From assembly GCF_000495815.1 (NCBI RefSeq), contig NZ_AWGE01000012.1:62001-126000 (forward strand): DNA of 64,000 nt, given 5' to 3'. Both the position numbers and the translations under genes were made by a program. The notes below the pieces were generated by a model. The model made no database searches. It saw only the letters and a list, made by a program, of their open reading frames with translations, and was not told the origin of the DNA. This document shows positions 20,360 through 28,401 of this stretch, piece after piece; the stretch's first letter is position 1; each line of letters begins with the position of its first letter. Origin of the DNA: Asticcacaulis sp. AC466 (lineage in GTDB: Bacteria > Pseudomonadota > Alphaproteobacteria > Caulobacterales > Caulobacteraceae).

Positions 20360-22160
20360 CTATGACGCGCAAAAGCCGAAGCGCATTCCGGCGACCCCCA
20401 ATGGCCGTTTCCGGTCGCAGGAATGGTTCGAGGCCCCCGGCCATATCGACATGGCGGCGCTCTACCTCGAACGCTTCATGAACTACGGCATCACGCCGCA
20501 GGAACTGCGCTCCGGCCGGCCGATCATCGGCATCGCCCAGTCGGGCTCCGACCTCAGCCCGTGCAACCGCATCCATATGGAACTGGCCAAACGCACCCGC
20601 GAAGGCATCCGCGACGCGGGCGGCATCTGCATCGAATTTCCGGTCCATCCGATTTTTGAGAACTGCCGCCGCCCCACCGCCGCCATCGACCGCAATTTGT
20701 CGATGATGACCCTGATCGAAATCCTGCATGGTTACCCCATCGATGCGGTTGTTCTGACGACCGGCTGCGACAAGACCACGCCCGCGGGCATCATGGCGGC
20801 CACCGCCGTCGATATACCGGCCATCGTCCTGTCGGGCGGGCCGATGCTCGATGGCTGGCACGAAGGCGATCTGGTCGGCTCCGGCACGGTCATCTGGCGC
20901 GCCCGCCGCAAGCTGGGGGCGGGTGAGATCACCGAAGAGGAATTTATCGACATGGCCTGCGCCTCGGCGCCGTCGGCGGGCCATTGCAACACCATGGGCA
21001 CGGCCTCGACCATGAATGCGGTCGCCGAAACCATGGGGCTGTCGCTTCCCGGTTGCTCGGCCATTCCCGCGCCTTATCGCGAACGCGGCCAGATCGCCTA
21101 TGAGACCGGCGTGCGCATCGTCGAAATGGCCTATGAAGACCTCAAGCCGTCGAAAATCCTGACCAAGGCATCGTTCACCAACGCCATTGCCGCCGTCGCC
21201 GCCATCGGCGGATCGACCAACGCCCAGCCGCACATCGTCGCCATGGCGCGTCATGCCGGGGTCGAGATTACGGATGCCGACTGGATGGATGCGCACGACA
21301 TCCCGCTCATCCTCAACATGCAGCCGTCGGGCAAGTATCTGGGAGAACGTTTCCACCGCGCCGGCGGCGTGCCTGCCATCCTGGCGGAACTGCTCGACGC
21401 CAATCTGATCGACGGATCGGCCGCCACCATTACCGGCAAGACGATCGCTGAGAATAATACGGGCAAGAACAGCAAGGATCGCGAGATGATCCGCACCATC
21501 GCCGAGCCGATGATGGAACGCGCCGGTTTCATGGTGCTCAAGGGTAATCTGTTTGACTACGCCATCATGAAGACCTCGGTGATCTCCAAGGAGTTTCGTG
21601 ATCGCTATTTGTCGGAACCCGGTAATGAGAACATCTTCGAAGGCAAGGCTGTCGTCTTCGACGGCTCGACCGATTATCACAACCGCCTGAACGATCCGGC
21701 GCTCGGCATCGATGAGCGCACCATCTTGGTCATTCGCGGCTCGGGCCCGGTTGGCTGGCCGGGATCGGCCGAGGTGGTCAATATGCAGCCGCCCGACGCC
21801 TTGCTGAAACGCGGCATCACCTCGCTGCCGACGCTTGGCGATGGTCGCCAGTCCGGCACGTCGGACAGCCCGTCGATACTTAACGCCTCGCCGGAAAGCG
21901 CCGTCGGTGGTGGCCTGGCCTGGTTGCGGACCGGCGACATCATCCGCATCGACCTTAACGCCGGCACCTGCGACATGCTGGTCGACGCCGATGTTATCGA
22001 AACACGCAAAAAGGAGGGCTTACCACCCATTCCGGAAAGCCAGACGCCGTGGCAGGAAATCTACCGCGCCACGGTATCGCAATTGCACACCGGCGCCGTC
22101 ATGGAGCCCGCGTTGAAATACAAAAGAATTGCCGAGAAGATGCCGCGGCATAATCACTGA
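20352..22160 (+). CDS. xylD: D-xylonate dehydratase XylD (IlvD/Edd family)
   Basis: 602 residues from the ATG of MSNYDAQK; an ATG four codons earlier (20340) is also possible. The sequence fits Caulobacter XylD: FMNYGITPQELRSG, IGIAQSGSDLSPCN, the cluster ligands in TTGCDKTTPAGIMAA and AGHCNTMGTASTMN, and the signature DGRQSGTSDSPSILNASPE. IlvD/Edd dehydratases use an Fe-S cluster and Mg to remove water from C2-C3 of sugar acids, here xylonate to 2-keto-3-deoxy-xylonate, the substrate of XylX. Last of the four coupled enzymes; a terminator follows. Confidence 0.93.
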   Translation: MSNYDAQKPKRIPATPNGRFRSQEWFEAPGHIDMAALYLERFMNYGITPQELRSGRPIIGIAQSGSDLSPCNRIHMELAKRTREGIRDAGGICIEFPVHPIFENCRRPTAAIDRNLSMMTLIEILHGYPIDAVVLTTGCDKTTPAGIMAATAVDIPAIVLSGGPMLDGWHEGDLVGSGTVIWRARRKLGAGEITEEEFIDMACASAPSAGHCNTMGTASTMNAVAETMGLSLPGCSAIPAPYRERGQIAYETGVRIVEMAYEDLKPSKILTKASFTNAIAAVAAIGGSTNAQPHIVAMARHAGVEITDADWMDAHDIPLILNMQPSGKYLGERFHRAGGVPAILAELLDANLIDGSAATITGKTIAENNTGKNSKDREMIRTIAEPMMERAGFMVLKGNLFDYAIMKTSVISKEFRDRYLSEPGNENIFEGKAVVFDGSTDYHNRLNDPALGIDERTILVIRGSGPVGWPGSAEVVNMQPPDALLKRGITSLPTLGDGRQSGTSDSPSILNASPESAVGGGLAWLRTGDIIRIDLNAGTCDMLVDADVIETRKKEGLPPIPESQTPWQEIYRATVSQLHTGAVMEPALKYKRIAEKMPRHNH

Positions 22161-22165
22161 GTACA

Positions 22166-22207
22166 GGCCGTAATGGTGCAATGCATCATTGCGGCTTGTT
22201 TTGTTAG
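22166..22207 (+). terminator. Terminator after xylD
   Basis: GGCCGTAATG and CATTGCGGCTT pair imperfectly (one G-T) over a loop and are followed by TTGTTTTGTT. It runs directly into the operator-like box before the sugar porter. Confidence 0.55.
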
Positions 22208-22215
22208 CGTTATCA
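22202..22215 (+). promoter_or_regulatory. Second XylR-type operator, upstream of the sugar porter
   Basis: TGTTAGCGTTATCA agrees at 12 of 14 positions with the reverse complement of the xylX box (TGTTAGCGCTACCA). It lies 207 bp before the porter start. The AT-rich sequence in between (22216-22400) holds the porter promoter and two related strings ending GTCTAAG and CGACTAAG; no gene there. Confidence 0.55.
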
Positions 22216-22422
22216 TTTTGCAGCTCAGCAAAAGCGAATTTTTGTCTAAGTGGTTAGAAAATATCGCGCTTTTCGATTGATTTGTTTGCGAAGAGCCAAT
22301 TTTCGACTAAGCTTTTCACACGCGCGGGGAAGACCGGACATAAGCCACAAGATCCGCAGTCCGAACGCGCCGGGTTTAGGGAAAACGCGGACCATGTCCG
22401 CCTATAAGGGAGTGAGAGGCAC

Positions 22423-23853
22423 ATGTCCTCAGCAACGAAGTCCGTCAATATGGGACTGGTCATGGGGCTCGCCATTGGCGCGGCGCTTGGCGGTCTCCTG
22501 TTCGGTTACGATACCGCCGTCATTTCCGGTGCGGTTGAAGCGATCGATCATAATTTTGTCCAGCCGCGCACGGAATTGAGCGAGCTGGCGCGCAACGCCA
22601 TGACCGGCAACGCGGTCGGGATCGCCCTGTGGGGCTGTTTTGTGGGGTCTTTGGTCGCGGGGCCGCTGGCCACACGCATCGGCCGCCGCATGGGCATGAT
22701 GATTGCCGCGGTCCTGTTCTTCATCTCGTCGATCATGGCCGGTTATCCGGAGCTGGGTCTGGGCGCCATCGGCGGCATGGGCCCCGATGCCTTAACGCCC
22801 TTCATGGTTTATCGCTTCCTCGGCGGTTGCGCCATCGGCATGGCGTCGCTGATTTCGCCGCTGTACATCGCCGAAATCGCCCCGGCCAAACAACGTGGCC
22901 TGCTGGTGACGTTCCAGCAGATCGCCATCGTCGGCGGCATGCTTCTGGTCTATTTCGTCAATCTGAAGATCGGTCAGATGGGAGACGACGCATGGGTCCT
23001 GTCCACGGGCTGGCGTCACATGCTGGCGTCGTGCGCCATCCCCGCCGCGCTCTTCTTCCTGGCCGCCTTCTTCATGCCGGACACGCCGCGCTGGTACGTC
23101 ATGAAGGGCAAGGAAGACAAGGCGATGAAGCTTCTGACTGCGCTCGACGGTCCTGACGTGGCGCAAAACACCATGGCGGAAATCAAGGACAGCCTTCAGG
23201 CCCATTCCGGCAAGCTGTTTTCGTTCGGTGCAGGCGTTATCGTCGTCGGCGTCCTCCTCTCGGTTTTCCAGCAGTTTGTCGGCATTAACGCCGTTCTGTA
23301 CTACGCCCCGCTGATGTTCAAGAACATGGGATCGGGCACCAATACCGCCCTGTTGCAGACGGTTATCGTCGGCGCCGCCAATGTGCTCTTTACCCTGGTC
23401 GCCACGGTCACGGTCGATCGCTGGGGCCGCAAGCCGCTGCTCATCCTGGGGGCCATCATGATGGCGATCTCGATGGCCCTGCTCGGCTATTTCTTTCAGA
23501 CCCATACCGAAGGCACGGCGCTGCTCTATGCCGCCATCTTCTATATCGCCGGTTTCGCCCTGTCGTGGGGCCCGGTCGTGTGGGTGCTGTTGTCGGAAAT
23601 GTTCCCGAACTCGATCAAGGGACCGGCCATGGCCGTGGCCGTCGCCGCCCAGTGGATTTCCAACTATATCGTCACCGCTTCCTTCAAGGTGGTGGACGGC
23701 GATACGGCGATCAATGCCGTCTTCAATCATGGCCTGAACTACTATGTCTATGCCGGCTGCTCGGTCCTGGCCGCGCTGTTCGTGTGGAAATTCGTGCCTG
23801 AAACCAAGGGCAAGACGCTGGAAGCCATTGAAGGCCTCTGGAAGAAATCGTAA
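22423..23853 (+). CDS. xylE: MFS sugar/H+ symporter, XylE-like
   Basis: 476 residues, twelve predicted membrane helices. Sugar-porter signatures: GGLLFGYDTAVISG in helix 1, RIGRRMG after helix 2, LISPLYIAEIAPAKQRG after helix 4, PDTPRWYVMKG before the central loop, QQFVGINAVLYYAP in helix 7, DRWGRKPLL after helix 8, and PETKGKTLE at the C-terminus. This is the set found in E. coli XylE and in the Caulobacter xylose porter. The upstream xyl-type operator and the operon context point to D-xylose uptake; glucose or galactose cannot be excluded. Confidence 0.85.
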   Translation: MSSATKSVNMGLVMGLAIGAALGGLLFGYDTAVISGAVEAIDHNFVQPRTELSELARNAMTGNAVGIALWGCFVGSLVAGPLATRIGRRMGMMIAAVLFFISSIMAGYPELGLGAIGGMGPDALTPFMVYRFLGGCAIGMASLISPLYIAEIAPAKQRGLLVTFQQIAIVGGMLLVYFVNLKIGQMGDDAWVLSTGWRHMLASCAIPAALFFLAAFFMPDTPRWYVMKGKEDKAMKLLTALDGPDVAQNTMAEIKDSLQAHSGKLFSFGAGVIVVGVLLSVFQQFVGINAVLYYAPLMFKNMGSGTNTALLQTVIVGAANVLFTLVATVTVDRWGRKPLLILGAIMMAISMALLGYFFQTHTEGTALLYAAIFYIAGFALSWGPVVWVLLSEMFPNSIKGPAMAVAVAAQWISNYIVTASFKVVDGDTAINAVFNHGLNYYVYAGCSVLAALFVWKFVPETKGKTLEAIEGLWKKS

Positions 23854-23872
23854 TCTACCCTATGTAAGTACG

Positions 23873-23908
23873 GGGCGGAACCTTACAGGGATTCCGCCCT
23901 TATTCTTT
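23873..23908 (+). terminator. Terminator after the sugar porter
   Basis: GGGCGGAA and TTCCGCCC face each other over 11 bases, followed by TTATTCTTT. Confidence 0.7.
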
Positions 23909-23910
23909 CA

Positions 23911-23973
23911 GCGCTCAAGCAGCGAAGCGGTAGCGCAAGGGAAAGGCGCTAAAGCAGCGAAGCGGTAGCGCAA
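23911..23973 (+). repeat. Two copies of a 28-bp REP-like hairpin sequence
   Basis: GCGCTNAAGCAGCGAAGCGG plus TAGCGCAA occurs at 23911-23938 and 23946-23973 (one mismatch, period 35 bp). Each copy begins GCGCT and ends AGCGC, so it can fold on itself. It fills the gap between the porter terminator and the epimerase. Confidence 0.75.
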
Positions 23974-23997
23974 AAAAAGAAGAAAGAGACCTAAAAA

Positions 23998-24843
23998 ATG
24001 CTGCGCTTAAGTTCCGGCGATACCTGGCTCGATATCAACCCTGAGGTGGCCGGCAGTGTGTCGCGCCTGGTACGCGACGGCCAGGATGTCTTGCGTCCGA
24101 CGCCCGAAGGCGCGACCGACGCCCTGCAAACCGCCTGCTTCCCGCTTGTGCCCTTCGCCAACCGGATTCGTAATGGCAGTTTTGTCTTCGAAGGGCATAA
24201 GGTCAAGCTGGCGCCCAACCTGGGGGACGACCCCCATACCCTGCACGGGCAGGGCTGGCGCAGGCCCTGGCAGGTTATCGAGGTGACCTCGACGCGGGCT
24301 GTGCTCGGCTACCATCATTTTGCCGATGAGTGGCCGTGGGAATATGAGGCGACCCTGATCTACGAATTGCGCGCCGATGGCTTGCGCTGTTTCCTGAATG
24401 TGAAGAATCTGTCGAAAGCCATCATGCCGGTGGGGTTGGGCTTTCACCCCTATTTCAATCGCCGGCCCGAATCGCGGCTCAAGGCGACGGTCGATGGCGT
24501 GTGGATTTCAGACGAAGAAACCCTGCCGCGCAACTGGCATGCCGGCGTGTTGAAAAAGGACTGGACGCACGGCGATGCCGTCGCGCACGACATCACCATC
24601 GACAACGCCTATACCGGCTTCAAAGGGCGGGCGGAAATCTATGACGGCGACCGCCTGACCCATACCTTGCGGGCGTCGCCCGACTGCCACTGGATGCACG
24701 TCTTTGTGCCGCTCGACGAAGACTATTTCTGCGTCGAGCCGGTCAATCACATGCCGGACCCGTTCAACCAGCCGAACAGCGGCCTGAAATGCCTGAAAAG
24801 CGGCGAAACCCAGATGACGTGGATGGATATCGCCCTGGCGTAA
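23998..24843 (+). CDS. Aldose 1-epimerase family protein (mutarotase)
   Basis: 281 residues. A beta-sandwich epimerase of the GalM superfamily: N-terminal FPLVPFANRIRNGSFVFEG, HTLHGQGWRRPWQV with the active-site His (about residue 80), PVGLGFHPYFNR with the second His (about 149) and a late Glu in DYFCVEPVNHMPD. Mutarotases interconvert alpha and beta anomers so that the 1-dehydrogenase gets its preferred form. Position after the xylose genes suggests xylose or galactose as substrate. It is convergent with the fucose operon. Confidence 0.83.
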   Translation: MLRLSSGDTWLDINPEVAGSVSRLVRDGQDVLRPTPEGATDALQTACFPLVPFANRIRNGSFVFEGHKVKLAPNLGDDPHTLHGQGWRRPWQVIEVTSTRAVLGYHHFADEWPWEYEATLIYELRADGLRCFLNVKNLSKAIMPVGLGFHPYFNRRPESRLKATVDGVWISDEETLPRNWHAGVLKKDWTHGDAVAHDITIDNAYTGFKGRAEIYDGDRLTHTLRASPDCHWMHVFVPLDEDYFCVEPVNHMPDPFNQPNSGLKCLKSGETQMTWMDIALA

Positions 24844-24910
24844 TCGCCGAGGAGATTTAGAGCCTTCGTCGGCTCAGTTGAGCCGCCTCATGGCTCTCAT
24901 TTTTTGTAAC

Positions 24911-24956
24911 GCCTCATGTTTTTCCGAAAAGTGGGGGCCACTTTTCGGCATGAGGC
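24911..24956 (+). repeat. Large palindromic element / bidirectional terminator
   Basis: GCCTCATG TTTTT CCGAAAAGTGG GGG CCACTTTTCGG CATGAGGC forms a long double-armed hairpin between the convergent epimerase and SDR genes, ending 2 bp from the SDR stop. The CCGAAAAGTGG arm is familiar to me as a dispersed alphaproteobacterial palindrome. A second small hairpin (GGCTCAGTTGAGCC) lies at about 24875. Confidence 0.75.
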
Positions 24957-24957
24957 T

Positions 24958-25686
24958 CTAATTCACCCAGCCGCCGTCGATGACGTGGGTGGTGCCGGTG
25001 GTGAAGCTCGATTCGTCCGACGCCAGATACAGCGCCAGATTGGCCAGTTCTTCCGTCCGGCCGAAGCGCCCCATGGCCTGGCGGGCGGTAAATTCGCCAT
25101 AGGCCTTATCGAAATCGCCTGTATCGCGCAGCCGCTGAAGCAGGGACGGGGTCTCGACCGTGCCGGGGCAGATGGCGTTGCAGCGGATGCCCTGGGCCAC
25201 GAAATCGGCGGCGACGGACTTGGTCAGGCCGATGACGGCGGCCTTGGTGGCGCCGTAGGCGAAGCGATTCGGGATGCCTTTGACCGATGACGCGATGGAC
25301 GACATGTTGATGATCGAACCGCCGCCGTTTGTCAGCATGGCGGGCATGAAGGCGCGGATCATGCGGTACATGGCCGTGACATTGAGGTTGAGCGAAAATT
25401 GCCACGCCTCTTCGTCGCACTCCAGAATCGTGCCGGCGTGGACATAGCCCGCGCAGTTATAGAGCACGTTTACGTCTGGAAATTCCTCCGCAATCGCCTT
25501 TACGGCGGAAGCATCGGTAACATCGAGCCGGCGCGTCGTTGCGCCGGCAAAGTCGGCGAGCGTATCGGCATTGATATCGGTGGCGATAACCGTGGCGCCT
25601 TCCTTCAGGAACAGCTCGGCCGTCGCGCGGCCGATACCCTGACCGGCGGCGGTGATGATGGCGGTTTTTCCGGTTAAACGTCCCAT
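24958..25686 (-). CDS. 2-keto-3-deoxy-L-fuconate dehydrogenase (SDR family)
   Basis: 242 residues; AAGGAG eight bases before the ATG. Short-chain dehydrogenase with TAAGQGIGRATAEL, D37-type NAD selectivity (IATDINADT), NCAGYVHAG, catalytic Ser in NMSSIASSVKGIPNR and Tyr/Lys in YGATKAAVIGLTK, ending FTTGTTHVIDGGWVN. The NRFAYG motif and the R residues in SSVKGIPNR are shared with enzymes that oxidise the 4-hydroxyl of keto-deoxy acids in the non-phosphorylative L-fucose pathway. Last gene of the fucose operon, 71 bp after the dehydratase. Confidence 0.8.
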   Translation of the reverse strand: MGRLTGKTAIITAAGQGIGRATAELFLKEGATVIATDINADTLADFAGATTRRLDVTDASAVKAIAEEFPDVNVLYNCAGYVHAGTILECDEEAWQFSLNLNVTAMYRMIRAFMPAMLTNGGGSIINMSSIASSVKGIPNRFAYGATKAAVIGLTKSVAADFVAQGIRCNAICPGTVETPSLLQRLRDTGDFDKAYGEFTARQAMGRFGRTEELANLALYLASDESSFTTGTTHVIDGGWVN

Positions 25687-25757
25687 TTCATAGTCTCCTT
25701 AGTCCGGAACTCAAACGTCTTCCTGGGTTCCGGCAAATGCAATTATGCGTCCTGTCT

Positions 25758-26999
25758 TTACGAAAACGCGGGCCTGGCGCGCAGCGGCAGGCAAGCCGGG
25801 CCGACGGGATCGAACGCCTTGTAGGTCAGGATAAATTCCTGGTGGCCCATCTGTTCGCTGAGAGATTGTTCGCCCGCCGCGACGCGCAGCACCAGATCGG
25901 TGATTTCCGTTCCGACCTCATCGATCGTAGCACCGCCTTCCATGATCCGTCCGGCATTGACATCCATGTCGCCTGCCAGCTTGCGGTAGGTTTCCGGATT
26001 GGCGCAAACCTTGATGACGGGTGAGATCGCCGACCCGACCACGCTGCCGCGACCGGTGGTGAATATCGTCAGGTGTGCGCCGCAGGCAATCATTTCGACG
26101 ATTTCCGCATTATCGGAAATGTTCGGGAACCCGAAGCGCGGTTCGCCGTCCGGCACGACATCCAGCAGGTAAAGCCCGCCGGACGGCGGTATGTCGCCCG
26201 GTTTGATGATGCCGCATATGGGGGCCGATCCGGACTTGGAATAGGCGCCCATCGATTTTTCTTCCTGGGTGGTCAACCCGCCTTCGGCGTTTCCGGGTGC
26301 GAAGGACCCATAGCCCATGACGGTGTAATAGGCCTCGGCCTTAAGGACCGCGGCTTCCAGTTCGGCACCCAGTTCGGGGGTGATGGCGCGTGACGCCATG
26401 ATCTTTTCGCAGCCGACCAGTTCGCCGGTTTCTTCGAAGATGCAGGCCGCACCGGCGGCGCCCAGCGTATCGAACGTCCGCCCGACCGCGGGATTGGCGG
26501 TGATGCCGGACGTGCCGTCCGATCCGCCGCAAATCGTGCCGATGACCAGTTCGGATACCTCCATGGCGACGCGCGGCGTCTGGCTGGCGATATCCTGTAC
26601 CCGTTTCACGGCGGCCACGCCCTTGCGGATGGTCTCCAGCGTCCCGCCCTCATTCTGGATGACGAAGGTTTCGACCGGCCGGCCTGACCCGGTGATGTGG
26701 CGCCCCAGGGCGTCGCGGTTGAAGCTTTCGCAGCCAAGCGACACCAAGACCGCACCGCCGACATTGGGATGGGTGCACAGGGCCTCCATCATGTCATAGG
26801 CATAGGTGTTGGGATAACAGCCGGGGAACCCGATCAGGTGAACTTCGCTGTCGTTGCAGGCATTGACGATCTTGCGCGCAACGTGGTGGGCGCATTCGAC
26901 CAGATAGACGACGACGGTAACGTTGCGGATGCCCTTGCGACCGTCGGGACGCAGCCAGGCGTCAAAGGTCGGATAGGGCGCGGTGGGCTTAGTGTCCAT
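25758..26999 (-). CDS. UxaA-family sugar-acid dehydratase, large (catalytic) subunit; probable L-fuconate dehydratase
   Basis: 413 residues from the ATG of MDTKPTAPYP; an upstream start at 27080 would overlap the small subunit deeply. Altronate/galactarate dehydratase C-terminal domain: GIRNVTVVVYLVECAHHVA, IGFPGCYPNTYAYD, LVSLGCESFN, GTICGGSDGTSGITANPA and SGGLYLLDV. The three cysteines are candidate iron ligands. The family removes water from hexonates. Operon context (fucose dehydrogenase, fuconolactonase, keto-deoxy-fuconate dehydrogenase) makes L-fuconate the probable substrate, replacing the enolase-superfamily FucD of Xanthomonas; this is inference. Confidence 0.75.
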   Translation of the reverse strand: MDTKPTAPYPTFDAWLRPDGRKGIRNVTVVVYLVECAHHVARKIVNACNDSEVHLIGFPGCYPNTYAYDMMEALCTHPNVGGAVLVSLGCESFNRDALGRHITGSGRPVETFVIQNEGGTLETIRKGVAAVKRVQDIASQTPRVAMEVSELVIGTICGGSDGTSGITANPAVGRTFDTLGAAGAACIFEETGELVGCEKIMASRAITPELGAELEAAVLKAEAYYTVMGYGSFAPGNAEGGLTTQEEKSMGAYSKSGSAPICGIIKPGDIPPSGGLYLLDVVPDGEPRFGFPNISDNAEIVEMIACGAHLTIFTTGRGSVVGSAISPVIKVCANPETYRKLAGDMDVNAGRIMEGGATIDEVGTEITDLVLRVAAGEQSLSEQMGHQEFILTYKAFDPVGPACLPLRARPAFS

Positions 27000-27291
27000 G
27001 GCCGGTGACCTCACGCGTATGGCTCTTGATGTAATCGCTTTGCATATTGTGCATGTGTACGTGCGCGCCTTGTTGCACATCGGTCTTCATCGATCCGATG
27101 GGGGCACCGTATTTGATGATCTTTTCGCCGGTTCTGAGGGCGCGGCGGGCAATCTTGTGGCCGACATCGATCTCATCGGCCAGGATGACGGCATCGCCAT
27201 CTATTACCACGGACTGGCCGCGCTGGGCGTGTTGGCGGCAAACCAGGACGTTGTCATCGGGATGAAGCAGCAGGAAGGGACTATCGCTCAT
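26989..27291 (-). CDS. UxaA-family dehydratase, small SAF-domain subunit
   Basis: 100 residues. It begins MSDSPFLLLHPDDNVLV and has IGHKIARRAL-type residues (VGHKIARRALRTGEKI) and KYGAPIGSM of the SAF domain that is fused N-terminally in UxaA/GarD but separate in two-subunit enzymes such as SuyA/SuyB. It overlaps the aldo-keto reductase gene by 4 bp and the large subunit by 11 bp, so the three are translationally coupled. The C-terminus is His-rich (HVHMHNMQ, GHGH), as is common in this subunit. Confidence 0.78.
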   Translation of the reverse strand: MSDSPFLLLHPDDNVLVCRQHAQRGQSVVIDGDAVILADEIDVGHKIARRALRTGEKIIKYGAPIGSMKTDVQQGAHVHMHNMQSDYIKSHTREVTGHGH

Positions 27292-28310
27292 ATCGCCACC
27301 GTCGCTTTGGGGAGGGGGGCATCGGCGTGCAGCAGGTTTTCGTGTCGCAAATCGTCCCACAGGGCGTCCGGTATGCGCGTGGAAAACAGCGCCAGATTCG
27401 CCTCGACCTGCGTGGCGGCCGCCATGCCGGGAATGACGCTGACCACGGACGGATGTCCAAGCGGGAATTGCAGGGCGGCGGCGGCCAGCGGCACGCCATG
27501 GGCGGTGCAAACGGCCTTAAGCCGGGCGACGCGCGCGGCGACGGCGGGCGGAACCGCGCCGTAATCGTAATGGTCGTCTCCGATCAGGACGCCGGAATTG
27601 AAAGGCCCGCCGACAATCACCGACACACCCTTGCGGTCGCACAAAGGCAGGAAACTGTCGAGCGCGGTCTGTTCCAGCAAGGTGTAGCGCCCGGCCAGGA
27701 GAACGGCGTCGAGATCGCAATGGGCCATCACGTCTTCGCACACCTGCCATTCGTTGACGCCCATGCCGATCGCGCCGACCCGGCCACTGGCCTTCAGGTC
27801 GGCCATGGCGCGGTATCCGCCGTCGAGGAAATCGCGCATATGGCGGTCGGCGTCCGGGCCGTGGGTGGCGCGGCCCAGATCATGCACGAGCAGAAGATCT
27901 ATGCGATCGACGCCAAGCCGTTTCAGGCTGTCTTCGAAACTGCGGCCTATACCGGCGGCGCTGTAGTCGAAGGCGACGTCAAAGGGATCGCCGTCAATGA
28001 AGCCATGCCGTTCGGTGCCGGGGGGCGGGGGATCGATGGGGCTCAGGACGCGGCCGACCTTGGTCGACACGGTCGTACCGGGCCTGAGGTGTGCGCCGAC
28101 GCGCCGTTCCGATAGCCCCTGGCCGTAATGTGGCGCGGTGTCGATGTAGCGGATACCGGCGTCGAGTGCACCCGTCAGCGCTTCGCGCGTCTCATCGTCG
28201 GAAATCTTGCGGTAAAGATTACCCAATGCCGCCGCGCCGTAGCCAAGCGAGCTTACCTCGACAGATGTCGATCCCAGCCGGCGATCGGGAATTATATAAG
28301 CGGGCGTCAC
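27288..28310 (-). CDS. Aldo-keto reductase, probable L-fucose 1-dehydrogenase
   Basis: 340 residues from a GTG start. Aldo-keto reductase barrel with YIDTAPHYGQGLSERRVG (catalytic Asp/Tyr), LLLVHDLGR (His), GVNEWQVCE, and VSVIPGMAAATQVEANL for nucleotide binding. It belongs to the D-threo-aldose/L-fucose dehydrogenase type, which oxidises C1 of L-fucose with NAD(P)+ to the lactone. The downstream gene begins within its stop codon. It follows the IclR gene by 92 bp; that gap holds the hairpin ACCCATA-N8-TATGGGT (28372-28393). Confidence 0.8.
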   Translation of the reverse strand: MTPAYIIPDRRLGSTSVEVSSLGYGAAALGNLYRKISDDETREALTGALDAGIRYIDTAPHYGQGLSERRVGAHLRPGTTVSTKVGRVLSPIDPPPPGTERHGFIDGDPFDVAFDYSAAGIGRSFEDSLKRLGVDRIDLLLVHDLGRATHGPDADRHMRDFLDGGYRAMADLKASGRVGAIGMGVNEWQVCEDVMAHCDLDAVLLAGRYTLLEQTALDSFLPLCDRKGVSVIVGGPFNSGVLIGDDHYDYGAVPPAVAARVARLKAVCTAHGVPLAAAALQFPLGHPSVVSVIPGMAAATQVEANLALFSTRIPDALWDDLRHENLLHADAPLPKATVAI

Positions 28311-28370
28311 CTAAGCGTCTTCTCTGCTCTGCACTTCATTCAAGTTTGAAAGTGTTATTATAGATGAAAC

Positions 28371-28395
28371 CCATACCGCCGCATTATGGGTGACG
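28371..28395 (-). promoter_or_regulatory. Inverted repeat between the IclR gene and the aldo-keto reductase
   Basis: ACCCATA, eight bases, TATGGGT. Read on the minus strand it follows the IclR stop and is trailed by TTTCAT, so it could be a weak terminator or an operator that splits the operon. Confidence 0.4.
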
Positions 28396-28401
28396 CAAGA
28401 C

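Noticed and set aside
20304-21680. Open frame of 458 codons antisense to xylD
   Set aside because: xylD is secure from its cluster-binding motifs; the antisense product is His/Gly/Arg-rich without domains.
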